The notes under the pieces are model-generated. The model ran no database searches and had not been told where the DNA came from. It worked only from the letters and a program-made list of their open reading frames with translations. This document shows, one piece after another, positions 1 to 13,105 of a stretch of 64,000 bases of DNA. Every line of letters begins with the position of its first letter. Position 1 is the first letter of the stretch. A program made the translations under genes and the position numbers. Source of the stretch: Straminergon stramineum (lineage: Eukaryota > Streptophyta > Bryopsida > Hypnales > Calliergonaceae); assembly GCA_963920665.1 (NCBI GenBank), contig OY987264.1, positions 35,320,906 to 35,384,905 of the forward strand, in the 5' to 3' direction.

Positions 1-560
1 TGCATCCACACCAAGGGTAACTATCTCTCTTAACATTAAGAGAGATGGAAGTAACCTCACTATGAAGGTTTGAAATTGGAGGCGGGAATAGTTAGGTCTT
101 TAGATAACTCTATTTTGTTGGTGTTATTTGATCCCTCGTAAGGTTAAATCATCCCCTGGTGTCATTTACCCTGTGAGTCCACGTGGCTGCATCCATGTCT
201 GTAACAGTTGAAACGTATCGTTTGGGAGGTCTGAAGAATTTTTGTAAAATCTCGTAGTAGAAATGAGAAATCATGCCCTACATATTGAATGCTAGAAGTT
301 TGTTTCGGAAGTATGTCATGTATTCGTGCGTCAATGTTCCCTCGAAGTTCAACTGACTACATCCGTATCTGTAAGAGCTGAGTCGAATAAATTTAGCAGT
401 AGAATTAAGACAAATTTTTCCGAAGCTTTGAATGCTAGGAGCATGCTTTAAAAGTGACTACTATGGACTGTTTTCTTCGAAAGTAGACTTCCTGTTTCTT
501 GCTTGGGCAGTTGGGGGTTAAAGGGGTTGTCATATTTACCGAGTTTTGTTGATGGTTCAG
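1..560 (+). other. intron of the gene at 561-6558, cut by window edge
   Basis: No reading frame in this stretch resembles the nucleotidyltransferase core expected immediately upstream of the first recognisable exon. It ends in an acceptor (TTCAG, 556-560) followed by an in-phase exon. It is therefore most likely the 3' part of a long intron, and the exons for the catalytic domain lie outside the window. The short open frames here look like chance. Confidence 0.6.
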
Positions 561-3500
561 GTACTTTATTTGTTCTTGGAATTTTTCGGCAGTTTCGATT
601 GGGACAAATACTGTGTCAGCTTATCGGGTCCCATCCTCCTCGCCTCGTTTTCTGAGGAGACTGAGAAACAATCTATCATCGCAGAGGACTTCCAGAGGCT
701 CGGTAAGTCTGACTGCCTGGCTATTAGAGTTACACCTCTTCTATACCCCCAATCTTAGCATCATGCAAATTCAAAACCAACTTGGGGAGATCTTCTCTCT
801 GAAGCAATGAACGAAAGTAACCACCTGCAGGTGCGTTTGTGGACCTGGATGATGTAGGATTTTCAGCTTGTTTGATTTCCATTCACGTTGGTTGGACTGC
901 AGCGGGAAGCCTGTTCTAGTTCATGTCATAAAGTTTCCTATAAAACAGGGATGGATTTCTTGCAGTCTTGTCACCTCGGAGGGAAGGAGGCGAGCTCCTG
1001 TTCACCAAGGCGTTCCTTGATACCTGCGAACGAACCTATGGCTTGATGCGAGTCAATCCGGTCTCGAAACCAACCAAGTTCCCTGTGAAGTCCCTGAACA
1101 TAATCGACCCATTGCGCCGCACAAATAATCTCGGTCGAAGTGTCAACCATGGTACTACTCCAAGCTATCTGTTCTTTTGGTTTTAATTTCTCTTAAAGGC
1201 CGCTTATGCTTAATATTGATACCTTACGACGAATTACAGCTAGACTTAGTTTCTCAAATATGAAAGCACTCGTTGGACATCAGCCACGATTCCGTGGATT
1301 TGGTCAGTAGCTTTGGTATTTTTGCAGTCAATCTGGATTTTATCGACTCGTATGTGGTGTCAGGTAATTGTGCGAGAATTCGAAGAGCGTTTGTTCTCGG
1401 AGCTCGAACACTGCGAGGCATTCTTCATGGTAGTGAGGCAGACGTTTGTACTGTGCTAGATCAGTTTTTCAAGAACTGTAATGAAAGATATGATGGGAGT
1501 ACCCTACGACCCGACGTTGCCGGCCCCAGGTCCTGGCCGGGAACTAGGATACCCAACGGTATGCAAAGAATGGGAGGTGGCCGTCGTAGCGACATTGAAA
1601 GGACTGAGAGGAACGAAGATGCTCTTTCGAATGGTTGTGTTTCTGAAAACGGTGATCACCCCCCTCAGGCGAGTGTGAACCATAATGTGCTTCGCGTCGA
1701 TCCCAGAGATCTCACAGTTCGAGAAACTTCAGAGGGGGTCTTGGGGAATGGTGTGGAGTACGAGGGTGGTGGTATCGTTTCCCCTTGTGCAGTGGACTTA
1801 GCTTCAGTTAGGGCAGAAACTTCGAACGACTCTGCTGGAAATTTGATATTTGTTGCTGACGAGGAGTTGGCAGCATTGAAGACGATTGCTATGAACGGTC
1901 CCAATGGTGATCTTCCGGCCCATGATTCTCGTCACATTGACGAGGAACCCATTCATAGTGATGGTCTGATGCCGAAGAGGATTCCTATCGAAACTGGTTC
2001 TCTGCAATTTGTCTATGATCGGTTACCCGCTAGATCAGGAGCATATGAGGGGGATGAAGCGTCTTCAGGAACGTTTAGTGAGAGGAATAGTTCCGGCGAT
2101 ATCACGAAGGAGGGACTGGAAAGCTTGGTACGCAGGATGGGCCGTACACGGGTATCAAAGCAATTTACAGCTGTCAGTGGAAGTGAACATAGTACTAATG
2201 GATCAACTTCACCCTCTAGCAAGAATGAATCGGAAGAGGAAGAGGAGTCCTCATCCCAGAGTAGCTCATCGAAAGGTGAGGCGTCTGCTTCTAAAAACAT
2301 CACTGCCCTCCGGGTTTCTGATTCTAAGAGAGGGTTGCTACCTCTCTCTTCCCGACCAGGTAATTTAGTTCGTAAGCTCCACTACTAACTTTACTAGGAT
2401 GTCCTCGCTTTTATTTTAGTATTAATTTTTAATTTTTGTGAGCCTGTACATGTGCTTATCATTGTTTTGCTTAATCAGGTATTAGGTTGCACGGTCGTTT
2501 GGGGCTTTCATTTAGTTTCTTCCGGATGTTTATTTTCATCTGACGGTTTGCATTCTGGTGACCAACTGTTTTCTTTACAGAAAATTTCGAAAGTAGTCGA
2601 CATGGCTCCTCATCTGAGTTACAGGGTCGTCCTCCTGACCCTCAGCGTTCTCCATTAGACGTTGCAGGTGCCGAAACAGAAGCTCAAAAACCATCTTCGT
2701 ATAGCGAGTCTTTGAAGAGCATAAGAAAAGAGGCGGAGCATGATTTTTCTGTGCCTGTGGACGAATTCATGCACGCAGGGAACAAACCAGGTTCTGAAAT
2801 CCCAACTGTTACGGGAATGAGTCAGAGTAAAGTGCCTGTGCACAAAGGGAAAATCCATCAGCAAAATGGTACTCTTCAGAGCAATGACTTCGGCTCCGGG
2901 CCTGGGCATGTGAAGCGGAAACGAGGTCCTGGCAAAGAGAAGAGAAATGGTCGAGCTGCAGGAATGGTTGCACAGGATGGAGGTCACGTTAGTAGTTCCG
3001 GTGTCACTGCCCACATACCACAACAGTCTTCTGGTCTGGCTTCAGTCTATCAGCATCCTCCTCATCACTCGTCAACAGATTATGCAACATCAGGAACACA
3101 TTTTAAAGCATCTCAATCCCGCCCGTATTCAAATGCTACTGGACCGGGGAGTTTTCGTCACCCATTAGCCAATTACCAGTTCGACCCTGGAACAACCAGA
3201 ATGACAGGCGGCAACAGCTCGGCTTCCAGTCACAGCTCTGATCCTTACTATATGCCATCCTATTACGTGCCGTTTCCTTCAGGATTTCCGCATCCTTCCA
3301 CGTACAGTTCAGGTATGAATAATTTTCATAAGCGAAATTCATCTGGGAGGGGTGATGGAAGCAGTGGAGGAAACGCGACAAGCCGAACGGATCAAGAAAC
3401 GATTGAGCCTGTCCCTAAAGATAACGCAGTGGACAGTCCCAGCCACAAAAGCCAATCGAAGGTGAGTGAGGTGGTAAATCATTAAGAGGGTCATGCATCT

Positions 3501-6500
3501 ACTGTAATTCCTCGAACTTTGTATTATTTACATGATTACTTCTTAGGATTTATTCATCGGTCGTCCAGAGTCTGTACGTTCTCCTTAGTATTTATTACTT
3601 GCTGCACTTGACAATGTTTCATGTGGATACTCTGTACCTACGTGCTCCAATGGTGTTTAGAATGTTACTCTTGGTAAATAATACTCACTACTGAAGCATA
3701 TTCCATAATAATCTTGTACCATGCCGTGATTGACGACAGGTAATGCCACAAGTTGCAGTGGGAATCGTGGAGAGGTTAGAAGCGGACGGAGTAGCGGCCA
3801 GCACGAGTTCACGAAGAAATCATACCGCAGCTGCTGCAAGAAACAACACTCATGGTGCTGGTGTTCCTAGTTCCAATAGTAATTCAGAGTTCCTTACTGG
3901 TGACTTAAAACAACATCTGGAATTATTAGCATATGGACGGTTCTGTGAGGACTGTTGCACACCAAGTCTACAATACCCGATTGGATACCCAGCGCATGGT
4001 TCAGAACAACTCGCACACAAGCACGGGTCTTGGGAAGGTCCCGGCAGACCTGCCCAACTGATGGGTCACCCGGCGTTTTATCCCACTGGTCCTGGCTGGT
4101 TCCCTCCGCAGGCGGGGTATCTCCCGCAGTTCCAGCCTTATTGGGGTCCGCGGGGTGTGGAGCTCTCTCCACGTCCGAGAGGAACGGGGACCTACTTACC
4201 CACTACTGTAAGTAAATATACTTTAGAGAGCTAGAATCATGAATGATGCTTGTGAGTGTTAATGTTTGCAATTATTACAACTTTTACGCTTCTTGTTGCT
4301 TGGTTCCTCGTTTTACACATAAATTTAATCTTGCTTTTGGATTGTAAGCTATATTCATTGATGCTGTCGTTTTCTGTTTTACGCATTCTTTAGCAGCTGA
4401 GGCAGAACATCAAGGTCTCCAGTGGAAGAGGCAGGGGAGGGGGCCAGAACGGATCTCAGCATCCGGAAGCGGATAAGTATCATCACCAAGCACGTGAACA
4501 TGAGAATTCGCTTCGTTTTCATGGACCTCATCGCAGGGCATCCATGAACAAAGATGAGGCGCATTCCCAAGGTGCTGTTCATGGTACTTCAACTAGCATC
4601 AGAGTGGTAGAGAACAGGACTACCTCGAAGGCTGAAAGATCTCGTGATTCTTATCACCCAAAGCAGGAGTTTTCAAAGGCATCCCATTCCCTCCCAACCT
4701 CGCCATCCGTTTCAAGCCCACGTGCAGATGTTCCTGACGAACTACCGCAGCCAAGTGAATTGTTACCTCGTATTACTGCAGATGTGGACTTGGTTACAGA
4801 TCCAGTGGTTGTGAGGAAATCATCGAGTGAAGACTCTTCTGGACCGCCGGCTTTTGAAATGCTCTCTGGCTCGTCCGAAGGCAACGAGGGTCCTGCGCCT
4901 CTACCCGTTTCAGAGTTTCTATATTCTGAAGAAGTCGAAGCCGTCCTTGATGGTGGAAAGAAAAGTGGGCCTCAACTCAAAAGAAGCTCTAGCGTAGGAC
5001 ATTCATATGATCATATAGTCCAAGTTGATGGTCCGGTTGTCATATCTGACTTGCCCTCCACTGTTGCTGATGTTATACCGACAGCTACAACACCGTCACA
5101 GCGGTATGTGTATTTCTACCTCCTGGATCTATTATCCTTCCTCAACCTTCACTTTGTCTAGGTTGTACCACTGATGGTTTGTTTGTGTGCGTCAGCAGTG
5201 TAAGTGTTGTACTAGTGGGAATCCATAACCTCAATTGAGCCCATTTCTTTAGAGGTGACAGCCTGCATTGGACATAGAGGGCACAGTGTTTTAAGACCCA
5301 ATACGGCTTCAAAATACTCGTATCCAAAGCAAAGCAGAAATCTTCATCTATATTTTTTCATTAACAAATTAACAAATCCAACTGTAGGATCCTTTAGTTA
5401 ACTTGTTAGAGTATATACCCTCCTAAAATTTCAGAGTAAGAAATTCTACCAATTGCAAGATCATGATGCTTGAATTTCAAAGAGAAGTATTTTCAACTCT
5501 TCCCAAATGGTTAAGTTTCATCTTTCAAATTTTTACCCCAAAATGTATATGTCTTACAACTTGCATCTCCCCATAATATGTTGAAGAAATAAGTTTGGAA
5601 CACATAAATTTTTTTTCAAAAACATTTCATATTTCATGCTTGAAAAAATAGTAAGTAGAAAGAGGATAAGTACGATAAAAAATACGAAATTGATAAGAAT
5701 TTAGTTATAAAATTGAAAAATCTCAATCCCAACGATAGTAATGTTGTACTAAAGAATCTGCATCCTATGTTTTTATTTTTTCCCCAAAATATCGAATATG
5801 GAGTTCAAAACAAGACTTCAAAGATTATTTTGGGTGTAGAGTTTCCATTACTAGTAAACTAAACTCCTCATAACATTCATCTTGTTAATTGAAATCAAAT
5901 GATTTAAAGCTTTTAAAGTATATGTAAATAAATATAGAAAACCAAGTTTAAATTTTTGTTTCAAAAAAAATGTGATTTTTTCTAAGCTGCCCAGGCTGCC
6001 TAGAGTTCGAAAGAAACTGCATATCGTACAATAATTTAAAATTTTTTTTAACCATGTAGTTAAATGTTATGAATATTGCTGCACCTTGAAGCTACTCCTC
6101 CACCCTCGACCACATGAAAATTTCATTCGTAAATGGATGACCGAAAACTCTTTGTTGCCCCAAAATGTACTCCAGGGCTTTAAAGGTTAACGGTCTTATC
6201 CTTCACTGTTGTTATGGTGTCCCTTTTGAGTCTCTTGATTTTGAACAAGGTCCTGCCATTGAGGTTATATGTTGGTAATGTGAAAGTAAAGCCTCGTTAT
6301 GGATCTGACATCCCTCACCACTCCCGTGGCTCACCATGTACTTTCGTGTTTAAGGTGTTTCAATTTTTCTTTGTGTACTTTGGTTAATGTGGAGATTATC
6401 TGTCATGATATCTTGCCAGGGATGATCGACAAGCATATCACATGAAAGAGGAAGACTTTCCTCCACTTGGGGGACGAAGAGTGAACCGTGGGGAGGTTGC

Positions 6501-6558
6501 AACTGGGGGCACCAGTAGCATCAACAGCAACGGGATAGGCAGATTCTTCTCGTTGTGA
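561..6558 (+). CDS. nucleotidyltransferase / PAP-OAS1 substrate-binding domain protein (5' partial)
   Basis: Seven exons join in phase: 561-702, 966-1151, 1364-2359, 2581-3461, 3740-4207, 4397-5103 and 6420-6558, giving 1172 residues and a TGA stop. All donors are GT and all acceptors AG. The first two exons and the start of the third read like the central region of plant poly(A)-polymerase/OAS-like proteins: a FDWDKYCVSLSGP block, then NIIDPLRRTNNLGRSV, then ARIRRAFVLGARTL across the second intron. The rest is a long low-complexity tail rich in Ser, Gly, His and Pro, with an RGRGGG patch near 4420 and a DFPPLGG motif close to the C terminus, as I recall for this family. The N-terminal catalytic half (GS and DxD motifs) is outside the window, so activity cannot be judged. 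By family it probably adds or binds nucleotides on RNA. The last intron (5104-6419) is unusually long and AT-rich. Confidence 0.85.
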
Positions 6559-8424
6559 GTCCTAATTTTTCCCAAGTTTTCAGAAGGAAGCGATCGCGGA
6601 GACTAGTTTAATCCTATCTTTTTAAACAGTTCAATCACTCGTTGCGTTTCTGTAAATATTTCATGATCTCTTGAATGTTCGGTCCTTTGCCGTCTACTTA
6701 CCCAAGAACGGAGCTTCATCGTCTCATTGAAGAGCGTCTAAACGGAAGGGGTGATCAAATTTAGGTAGATATAATAATTGAAACTTATTTTCACTTTCCG
6801 TAGTGCAGTAGTTGTGAGGAGAATTTGCCAGCCATGATGTTGAACTTCTGTTTTCAACTGATTTCATTCATATTGCCGACGTGGTTGAGGCTTTGCTTGT
6901 AAAATACTGTGCCTGCATTTACAAGCGACGCCCACCATGACGGAATCCCAATTGATCTTGCAACTGATTGCTCGGTTTAATTGAACCGCTCTCAAAAAAT
7001 AGATTATACTTTACTCGGTTACTCAACTCTGCAGTTCTGTTGTGGAGGTGAGCGCATGCGGAAATCATGGTGGGCAAGTAAAGGCTGGGGATTAAATGGT
7101 GCATGAAGCTCCAAATTGTTGAAACTCATCCATCTTGAGGCCTTTACTTCAATCCAATTCCTGCATCTGGAATGGTGAAATGGTGCGGGGAGTTTCTGAA
7201 TTGTGATTCCCCAAGTAATTTGATGGCGCAGCTAAGGAGTTTGTTCGCACTCTGAAACCCGGGAGTGTTAACTTTTGCAATTCACTGTCGTGTTCAAATG
7301 CAATGGCTGTCTGTGTTCAAAGGCTATCTGTATGCTGGAAGGACGCTGAGACGGTTTCTCCCAATGTCCAGGGAGAACTGCCGGTTAGTTCATGGTGGAA
7401 TTAGCTGGTGGAATTGCGTGAAAATGTGGTTGTAATTTAAAACCATAAAAAAGAAACTGGTGAAAAAATCTTTAAATTTTCTATTTAGAGTAGAAGACAG
7501 AAAATTTGGACTTGGAACTTGAAAATTTGGTTCTATGTGTGAATTGAAGGAAAATAGTTGGTTAAACTCATAAATATCTTGAACATTGTTGAGCCCAAAA
7601 AGTGATTGATGAATGATTTTCTAGATCATTGTAGAAATGATGAATGGTTCACTTTCTAGATCACTATTGAAATGAAGAATGCACCTAATGGTCCAAAAAT
7701 CATTTCATATTTGGCAAAGTACCTTAGTGATAGGTCTTATCCTTTCAAGATTAAATTGATTTGTTTATAATGAAGATTACAAGTGCCTCAAGTACAAAGA
7801 ATATACCGTACTACATTTTCTTTTCCTTGTGTATTGTATAGAGTATGCTCTACAAGTTTATTGAAACTAGTCTCTAGTGGGCTAAATTATTAGCCCTATA
7901 CAGCTAATCCGAGATGCTCTAGGCTAGCTCTGTTGTTGGTTTGACTCCTCAACCACCATCTTGGTTTGTGATGGCTCTAGGGCCTTCTAGTCTAGCCATG
8001 GTTTGTCTTCCAATGTTGATGCCTTGCACCTTGCCTAGGATACAATGAATAATTTCTTTGAAGGTAGCTTTGTAGCAACTAACTTACTACCCTTCAAAAT
8101 ATGAGTCTTTTTTTCCTTATGAGTTACAAAATGTTTCATCATCTACCTATTTTGGGGCAATGCAAAAATCTGATCCATCAACCAAGTATTCTTCTTTTTA
8201 TAAGGAGGGTTCAAATAGCTTCTCCCACAATGATTTGAATGCCAAGACCTAGGAGATATAGAAGCCTTTGGTGACGCAAAGAGAAGAAGAGATAGGAGTG
8301 CAAAATTAATAGAGCAATTAAAAGACCATGTATTTATACTTAGGAGAAATGGTCATGGGTTCAAATCAATGGTACCTTATGACCATGGGTCTAGAATGAC
8401 CTTTTTAACTTGAGTTCGATAGGA
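6559..8424. other. 3' UTR then intergenic DNA
   Basis: The first part, to about 7400, has gene-like base composition and is probably 3' UTR. The rest becomes AT-rich with no credible coding frame. I see no transposon ends or RNA gene here. Confidence 0.5.
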
Positions 8425-9170
8425 TAAAGAGCTTTAAGTACTTGTTAACTACCACTTAAAAGTCCTTTGAAACTAGCAATCCTTGTTAACTACTTGAAAC
8501 TCTTCTTGGAATGCTTGTTAACTACAGAGTACTACTTAAAATTCTAGTTAATGTCCTATTTAACTACTTCTTAAGACTTTTTATACTATCTTTATTAACT
8601 ACTTCTTAAAACCTTTTTTTCATGTCCTTTTTTAATTATTTAAATCTTTTTTTAATGTCCTTCTAACTACATAAAGTTCTTTTTGATTGGCTTGTTAATT
8701 TTCTAATTCATTTCATGTTGTTTTCCAAGTTCTTTTTACTGTTCTTTTTCATGTTACCTTTCCATGTTGATTAACAAATTGTTTAACATGTTAAATCACA
8801 AGTTCCTTTTGTTGTTCGTTGTAATGTTTTTTTTCCTAAACTTTTTCTTGATTTCTTTCACGGATTTTTGCATAAAATTTTTCATGTTTTTTCGACATTC
8901 TTTTTCTTGAACTTTTAATCTTGCTTTCTTGAACTTTCCATAGTCTTTTATATGGTCTCTTTCATGTCACTTCTCAAAACTTTTTAATTTACTTTTTCAT
9001 AACTTGTGGTCTCTTTCATGATCTTTCAAATTATATTTTCAGGTCTTTTCAAGATCTTTTTCTTGTATTTTTTCATGATTTTTTCTTGTATTTCTTCATG
9101 ACTACTTTCACGAACTTGAATTTTTTTCAAATTTTTTTTTCAAAATTTTTTTTATATGTTGTTTGTAACA
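8425..9170. repeat. degenerate tandem, T-rich repeat tract
   Basis: From about 8425 to 8680 a phrase like TTGTTAACTACTTCTTAAA recurs every 40-60 bases in decayed form. It passes into about 450 bases of strongly strand-biased pyrimidine sequence with repeated TTTTTCATG, CTTGAACTTTT and TCTTTTTC. It looks like an old microsatellite or minisatellite drifting by slippage. No coding potential is seen. Confidence 0.55.
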
Positions 9171-12100
9171 TTTAAATACCTTTATAACTACTAAATCTAG
9201 AGTGAATATCAAATGTTCAAGTTTTTGGCATGCTACTTTCTTTTAATCATTGCCCTTTATTATAATAATTACTATTATATATTAATTTTTTAGAATTTTA
9301 GAGCTAAAAATTAGCTAGATTTTTCACATTTTTCTATTGCAAAGTTGTAGGAGAAAGATGATTTTACTAAGCTTAAATGAGGTTGAAGTTTTGCTCGGAA
9401 CACAATTATGATGTTTTTATAGTTACAAGAAATAGTTAAGCTCACCTTCAAATTATCTCATATCAGGCTTTGAGGATTGATGAAGTATAATAAATTTCAC
9501 TTAAATAACAACCTCTCCACAAAATATCAATGAAGTATCTCCTTCAATTTTCCATAATTTTTTTCCTTATTTTGGTTCCTAGAGTCATTAATTTCTAAAA
9601 AATTCAAATTGTTTTTGCTAGACTTTTGGTTGTCTAAGGTATATAAAAGGGTGTTGTTTTGGGTAATTTTGTAACACTAAAGTGTCTTGAAACATCGTAG
9701 AAAATCTCAAATTCTGTCTCTTGTTGAAAAAAATGTCACAATGAGTGTCGAATCCACCTACACTATCCTTCTATTTATTCAGATTTGTAAATAAAGGGTT
9801 AGAGGAGAAAAAACTAGTTATAAATAAACTCAATTCTTACATAAACCTTGAGTCTTAATTTGCACTTGGAGAAAATGCATTTAGGTGGGTTTCGAGGAGT
9901 TTTGTAGACCTTACTAAAGCTACAATCATAAACTAACTTTCTCCTATTAGTATTGATGTGAAAAGCATTAATCAATGAAATTGATGGAAAATAAATTGAA
10001 GTTATTTTCTCAACCTGGATTTTCTTCTCCTCCTAATTTATGGACAGGGTTTGCATGAATTGCAGCACATAACTTCATGTATATATAAATATGTAAATGT
10101 AAATATTTATATTTATTAATGATCTTGTGAAATATCTCCATTATTCAAGTTTAGATTTTTTTTAAATTTCCTTGTAGTTTTCTTGATGAATATTCATCAA
10201 AATAATGGTAAATCGAACCAAATAATATGATTTATCAATAAAATTTTATAAATTTTATTTGAAATCCATCATGAAATTATCTTGTAATTTATATTTTATA
10301 GTTAATATTTACATATTCAAGAATTTTGATTACCTCCAATCATTAATCCCTGAAGGACCAACATGCATTTCTTGGCAACATAGAAATTTTGGGCAAGTAT
10401 GTGTGACTAGAGAATTTCATACTTTTAGGTTGAAATCTTAATAGAAGGTGGGGATGAGGAATATCTTTTATGTGCACTAAATTTCATGACATTTGGAAAT
10501 GTGAGTTAAAAAGTTATGGCCTAATATGTTCTTTTATCCCTAGGTGGGCTATCCGAGAAAACTAAAAATATTTCTTTTTTCACAAACAAAATTCAAAAAT
10601 TGGTTTTCTAGAGTTACATATAAGGGGAAAGCTTAGAATCATTCTATTTTGATCAATGAGTCCAAAGTTAGGAGGAGTTTTAGTTTGTGGGCAATTATGG
10701 ATTCTCTACTTTAAAATAAACTTTGAAGTCCTTTATTTTACTCACTTTTCTATATTTTTTGATAAAAAAAATAGAATCATAGGATGGAGATTTTTTATTA
10801 CACCATTTCAACCATTGGCATTTTTCAATTCCATAACTAAATTCTTAACAATTTTATATTTTGAATCATTCTATACTTCTTTCTACTTACTATTTTTTTT
10901 CCAATATATTGTACAATTCCAAATTATTTGAAATTTTTCAAGCATGTAGTTGACTTGCCATGCAGAATGAATTCAAACAAGCGCCACCATTTTAGACAAT
11001 TTTTCAAACAAAAGTGACTTTGTGAAGTGTAGTTGCCTGCTTTTTTGCAAGGCCAAGAAAAGGATTTTTGTGTATTCAACTTCTAATATCTTGCAATCTA
11101 CACAATGGAAATTTCGTATATTTTTTCCACATCTTCTCAAACTAGCTTACTACAAAATCATATGGTTACATGTGTCCAAAAATATTTTTTCTTCTAAAAT
11201 TTGGTATTTGTCCTAAAAATACCAATTTTGGAGAGTTTTTGGTGAAAACATAGTCAAGGAACTTAAGGGGTCAAAGTCTTAATAACTAGAATTAAACTTA
11301 GATGCTTATTTGAATAATTGTAGGAATGTCATTACCTTATTGCATGTTCTAAGGTTTAAAGATAGGTGAATATAGGGTGAAAGAGCCACCCTAGAGGAAT
11401 CAACTCCTTCACCATATTACCAAGTTTAGGCTTATTCTTCTAGCTTACAATACATTTAAAAAAGAATTCTTATATGTGTCTTTTGTCTAAAACTAAGTTC
11501 CCATACAATATATGGGAGAATGTAATTTGAGTGATCAACTTTATTTTACACTAGAAGAATGCTAAATGTGACTATTGAAAAAGAAGTGAATGTGAAATGG
11601 AACTAGATACTACCAAAATGAATTTTGATGAATTTAAGGACAAAAGAATGTACAACTATATGTCTAAACTGTACTATATGTCTACCAAAAATGTCTAAAT
11701 TAGAGTGAAATATTGTTTCTAATTCTTTAAATGACATCAATACACTTTTGCTTGGGTTTATTTAAATTTGAAAGGAATACCTTTAGATATGAGTGAATAG
11801 AAAATTATATTAGAAGAAAATGCAAAACAAATAAGGCATAGACAATACAAAATCAACCCTCAGTATTCCTTAATGGTTACAAAAAAAATCCTCAAAGAAG
11901 TTTATAAGCTTCTTGTTTGTGGATTCATATATCTTAGACCCTTTAGTGAATATTACTTAAGATGGTAAAGTTAAAATTTATCAAGACTTCTAGAAAATTG
12001 AGTAGTGTAACTAGAAATGATTGTTTTTCATTATCTTTCTCAAATACCCTTTTAGGTAGTGTAGCAAGATAGGAATGCTACTCCTTTTTAGAAGGATTCT

Positions 12101-12398
12101 CAAGATGTAACAAAATTATGATTGCAAAATCATACAAATTACTTATGGCATTTACTACAAATTGGGACATATTTGATAACATTCCAAAGTTATACACAAG
12201 CTACATTCCAAAGGCTAGTTGTTTAGTCTTCCTAAGGGTTTCTTAAAAATTCAAAGAAGTTTCTTGCATGATTTTTGTGCTTGAGGCACAAAGAAAGATT
12301 TTGCCAAATGTCTTGCCGAATGCTTGAAATATGGAATTTCCATTAATGCAGCAAAATCACAACTGAATTATATATATATTTCTTTTGGAAGATTATAC
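9171..12398. other. AT-rich intergenic DNA, no gene seen
   Basis: Very AT-rich with only short accidental open frames (for example 10259-10441 and 10656-10931, whose products are Phe/Ile/Lys/Asn-rich and look random). An AT-only patch lies at 10078-10120. No terminal repeats recognised. Confidence 0.5.
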
Positions 12399-12470
12399 AC
12401 TCTCATAGACCTTCATGTTTTGAATGTGTAAATCTTGTGTAATCAATATCTAGGAAAAGGTGACACATTT
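12399..12470 (+). repeat. Rpt-R copy (partial, dispersed repeat)
   Basis: Contains the phrase CTCATAGACCTTCATGTTTTG followed by AATCAATATCTA and GACACATTTGGGGCA. The same phrases occur in the same order near 30185-30290, and partly near 27570-27650 and 32930-33020. It is a truncated copy lacking the left half (GGCAACTA..AGAGGATTCC) seen elsewhere. Confidence 0.6.
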
Positions 12471-12479
12471 GGGGCAGAT

Positions 12480-13105
12480 CCCTTAACTTACCTTATCAGT
12501 AGAGGAAAGGGTTTACTTGGCCAACCACTTGCCAGGTACCCAATTCGGATTGGTCAAAGGTCCAACACCTAGTCATCGCTAAACTCAGACATGCAGCAGT
12601 TCAATTCACCAAGTACAATAGGACAGTAACAACAAATGTAAAAGATGGATCCATGTAACGTTCTGCTTAGAACACTTGCATAATACGGTACACAGTGTGC
12701 CAAATCCAGCATGTGAAAGCAGGTGAATCTACGGGTCAAAAATTATGGCTTCGTATACTGTCTAGATACAACAGCCCAAACCAATTACACGGCTTCTCGT
12801 ACTACTTTATCAGAAAGCTTTGGCTGTATAAATATCACTGAATCCATTTCCTCCGCCACTAGAACAATCACTTAAAATTAGAAAGAGACGGTAGGGAAGA
12901 GGTGGCACCCGAACAGAAGCAACGTTAAGCAGTGATTCAGGAACCCATCATCCTTCAATCCTTCAGGTCTCTGCATCTCCAATTGTGACAACCCTTCTTT
13001 CCAGCATGCTTTGCATCCTGTGGGTGATGTGTGCCCTAAGCTTCAGTAGCAGTAGTGTACAGATGGTATCGTGACCAAAAAAATGTGGCAAAAATTTGTA
13101 ACTAA
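12480..13105 (-). other. probable 3' UTR of the UTP5-like gene
   Basis: Composition becomes less AT-biased than the adjoining intergenic DNA, directly downstream of the stop codon of the minus-strand gene at 13106-17546. No long reading frame. The limit of the UTR is not determined. Confidence 0.35.

Noticed and set aside
512..520. GGGGGTTAAAGGGG resembling a TTAA terminus
   Set aside because: It lies in a gene intron and lacks the neighbouring GACC/CTCTGA bases of any TTAA family, with no partner end.
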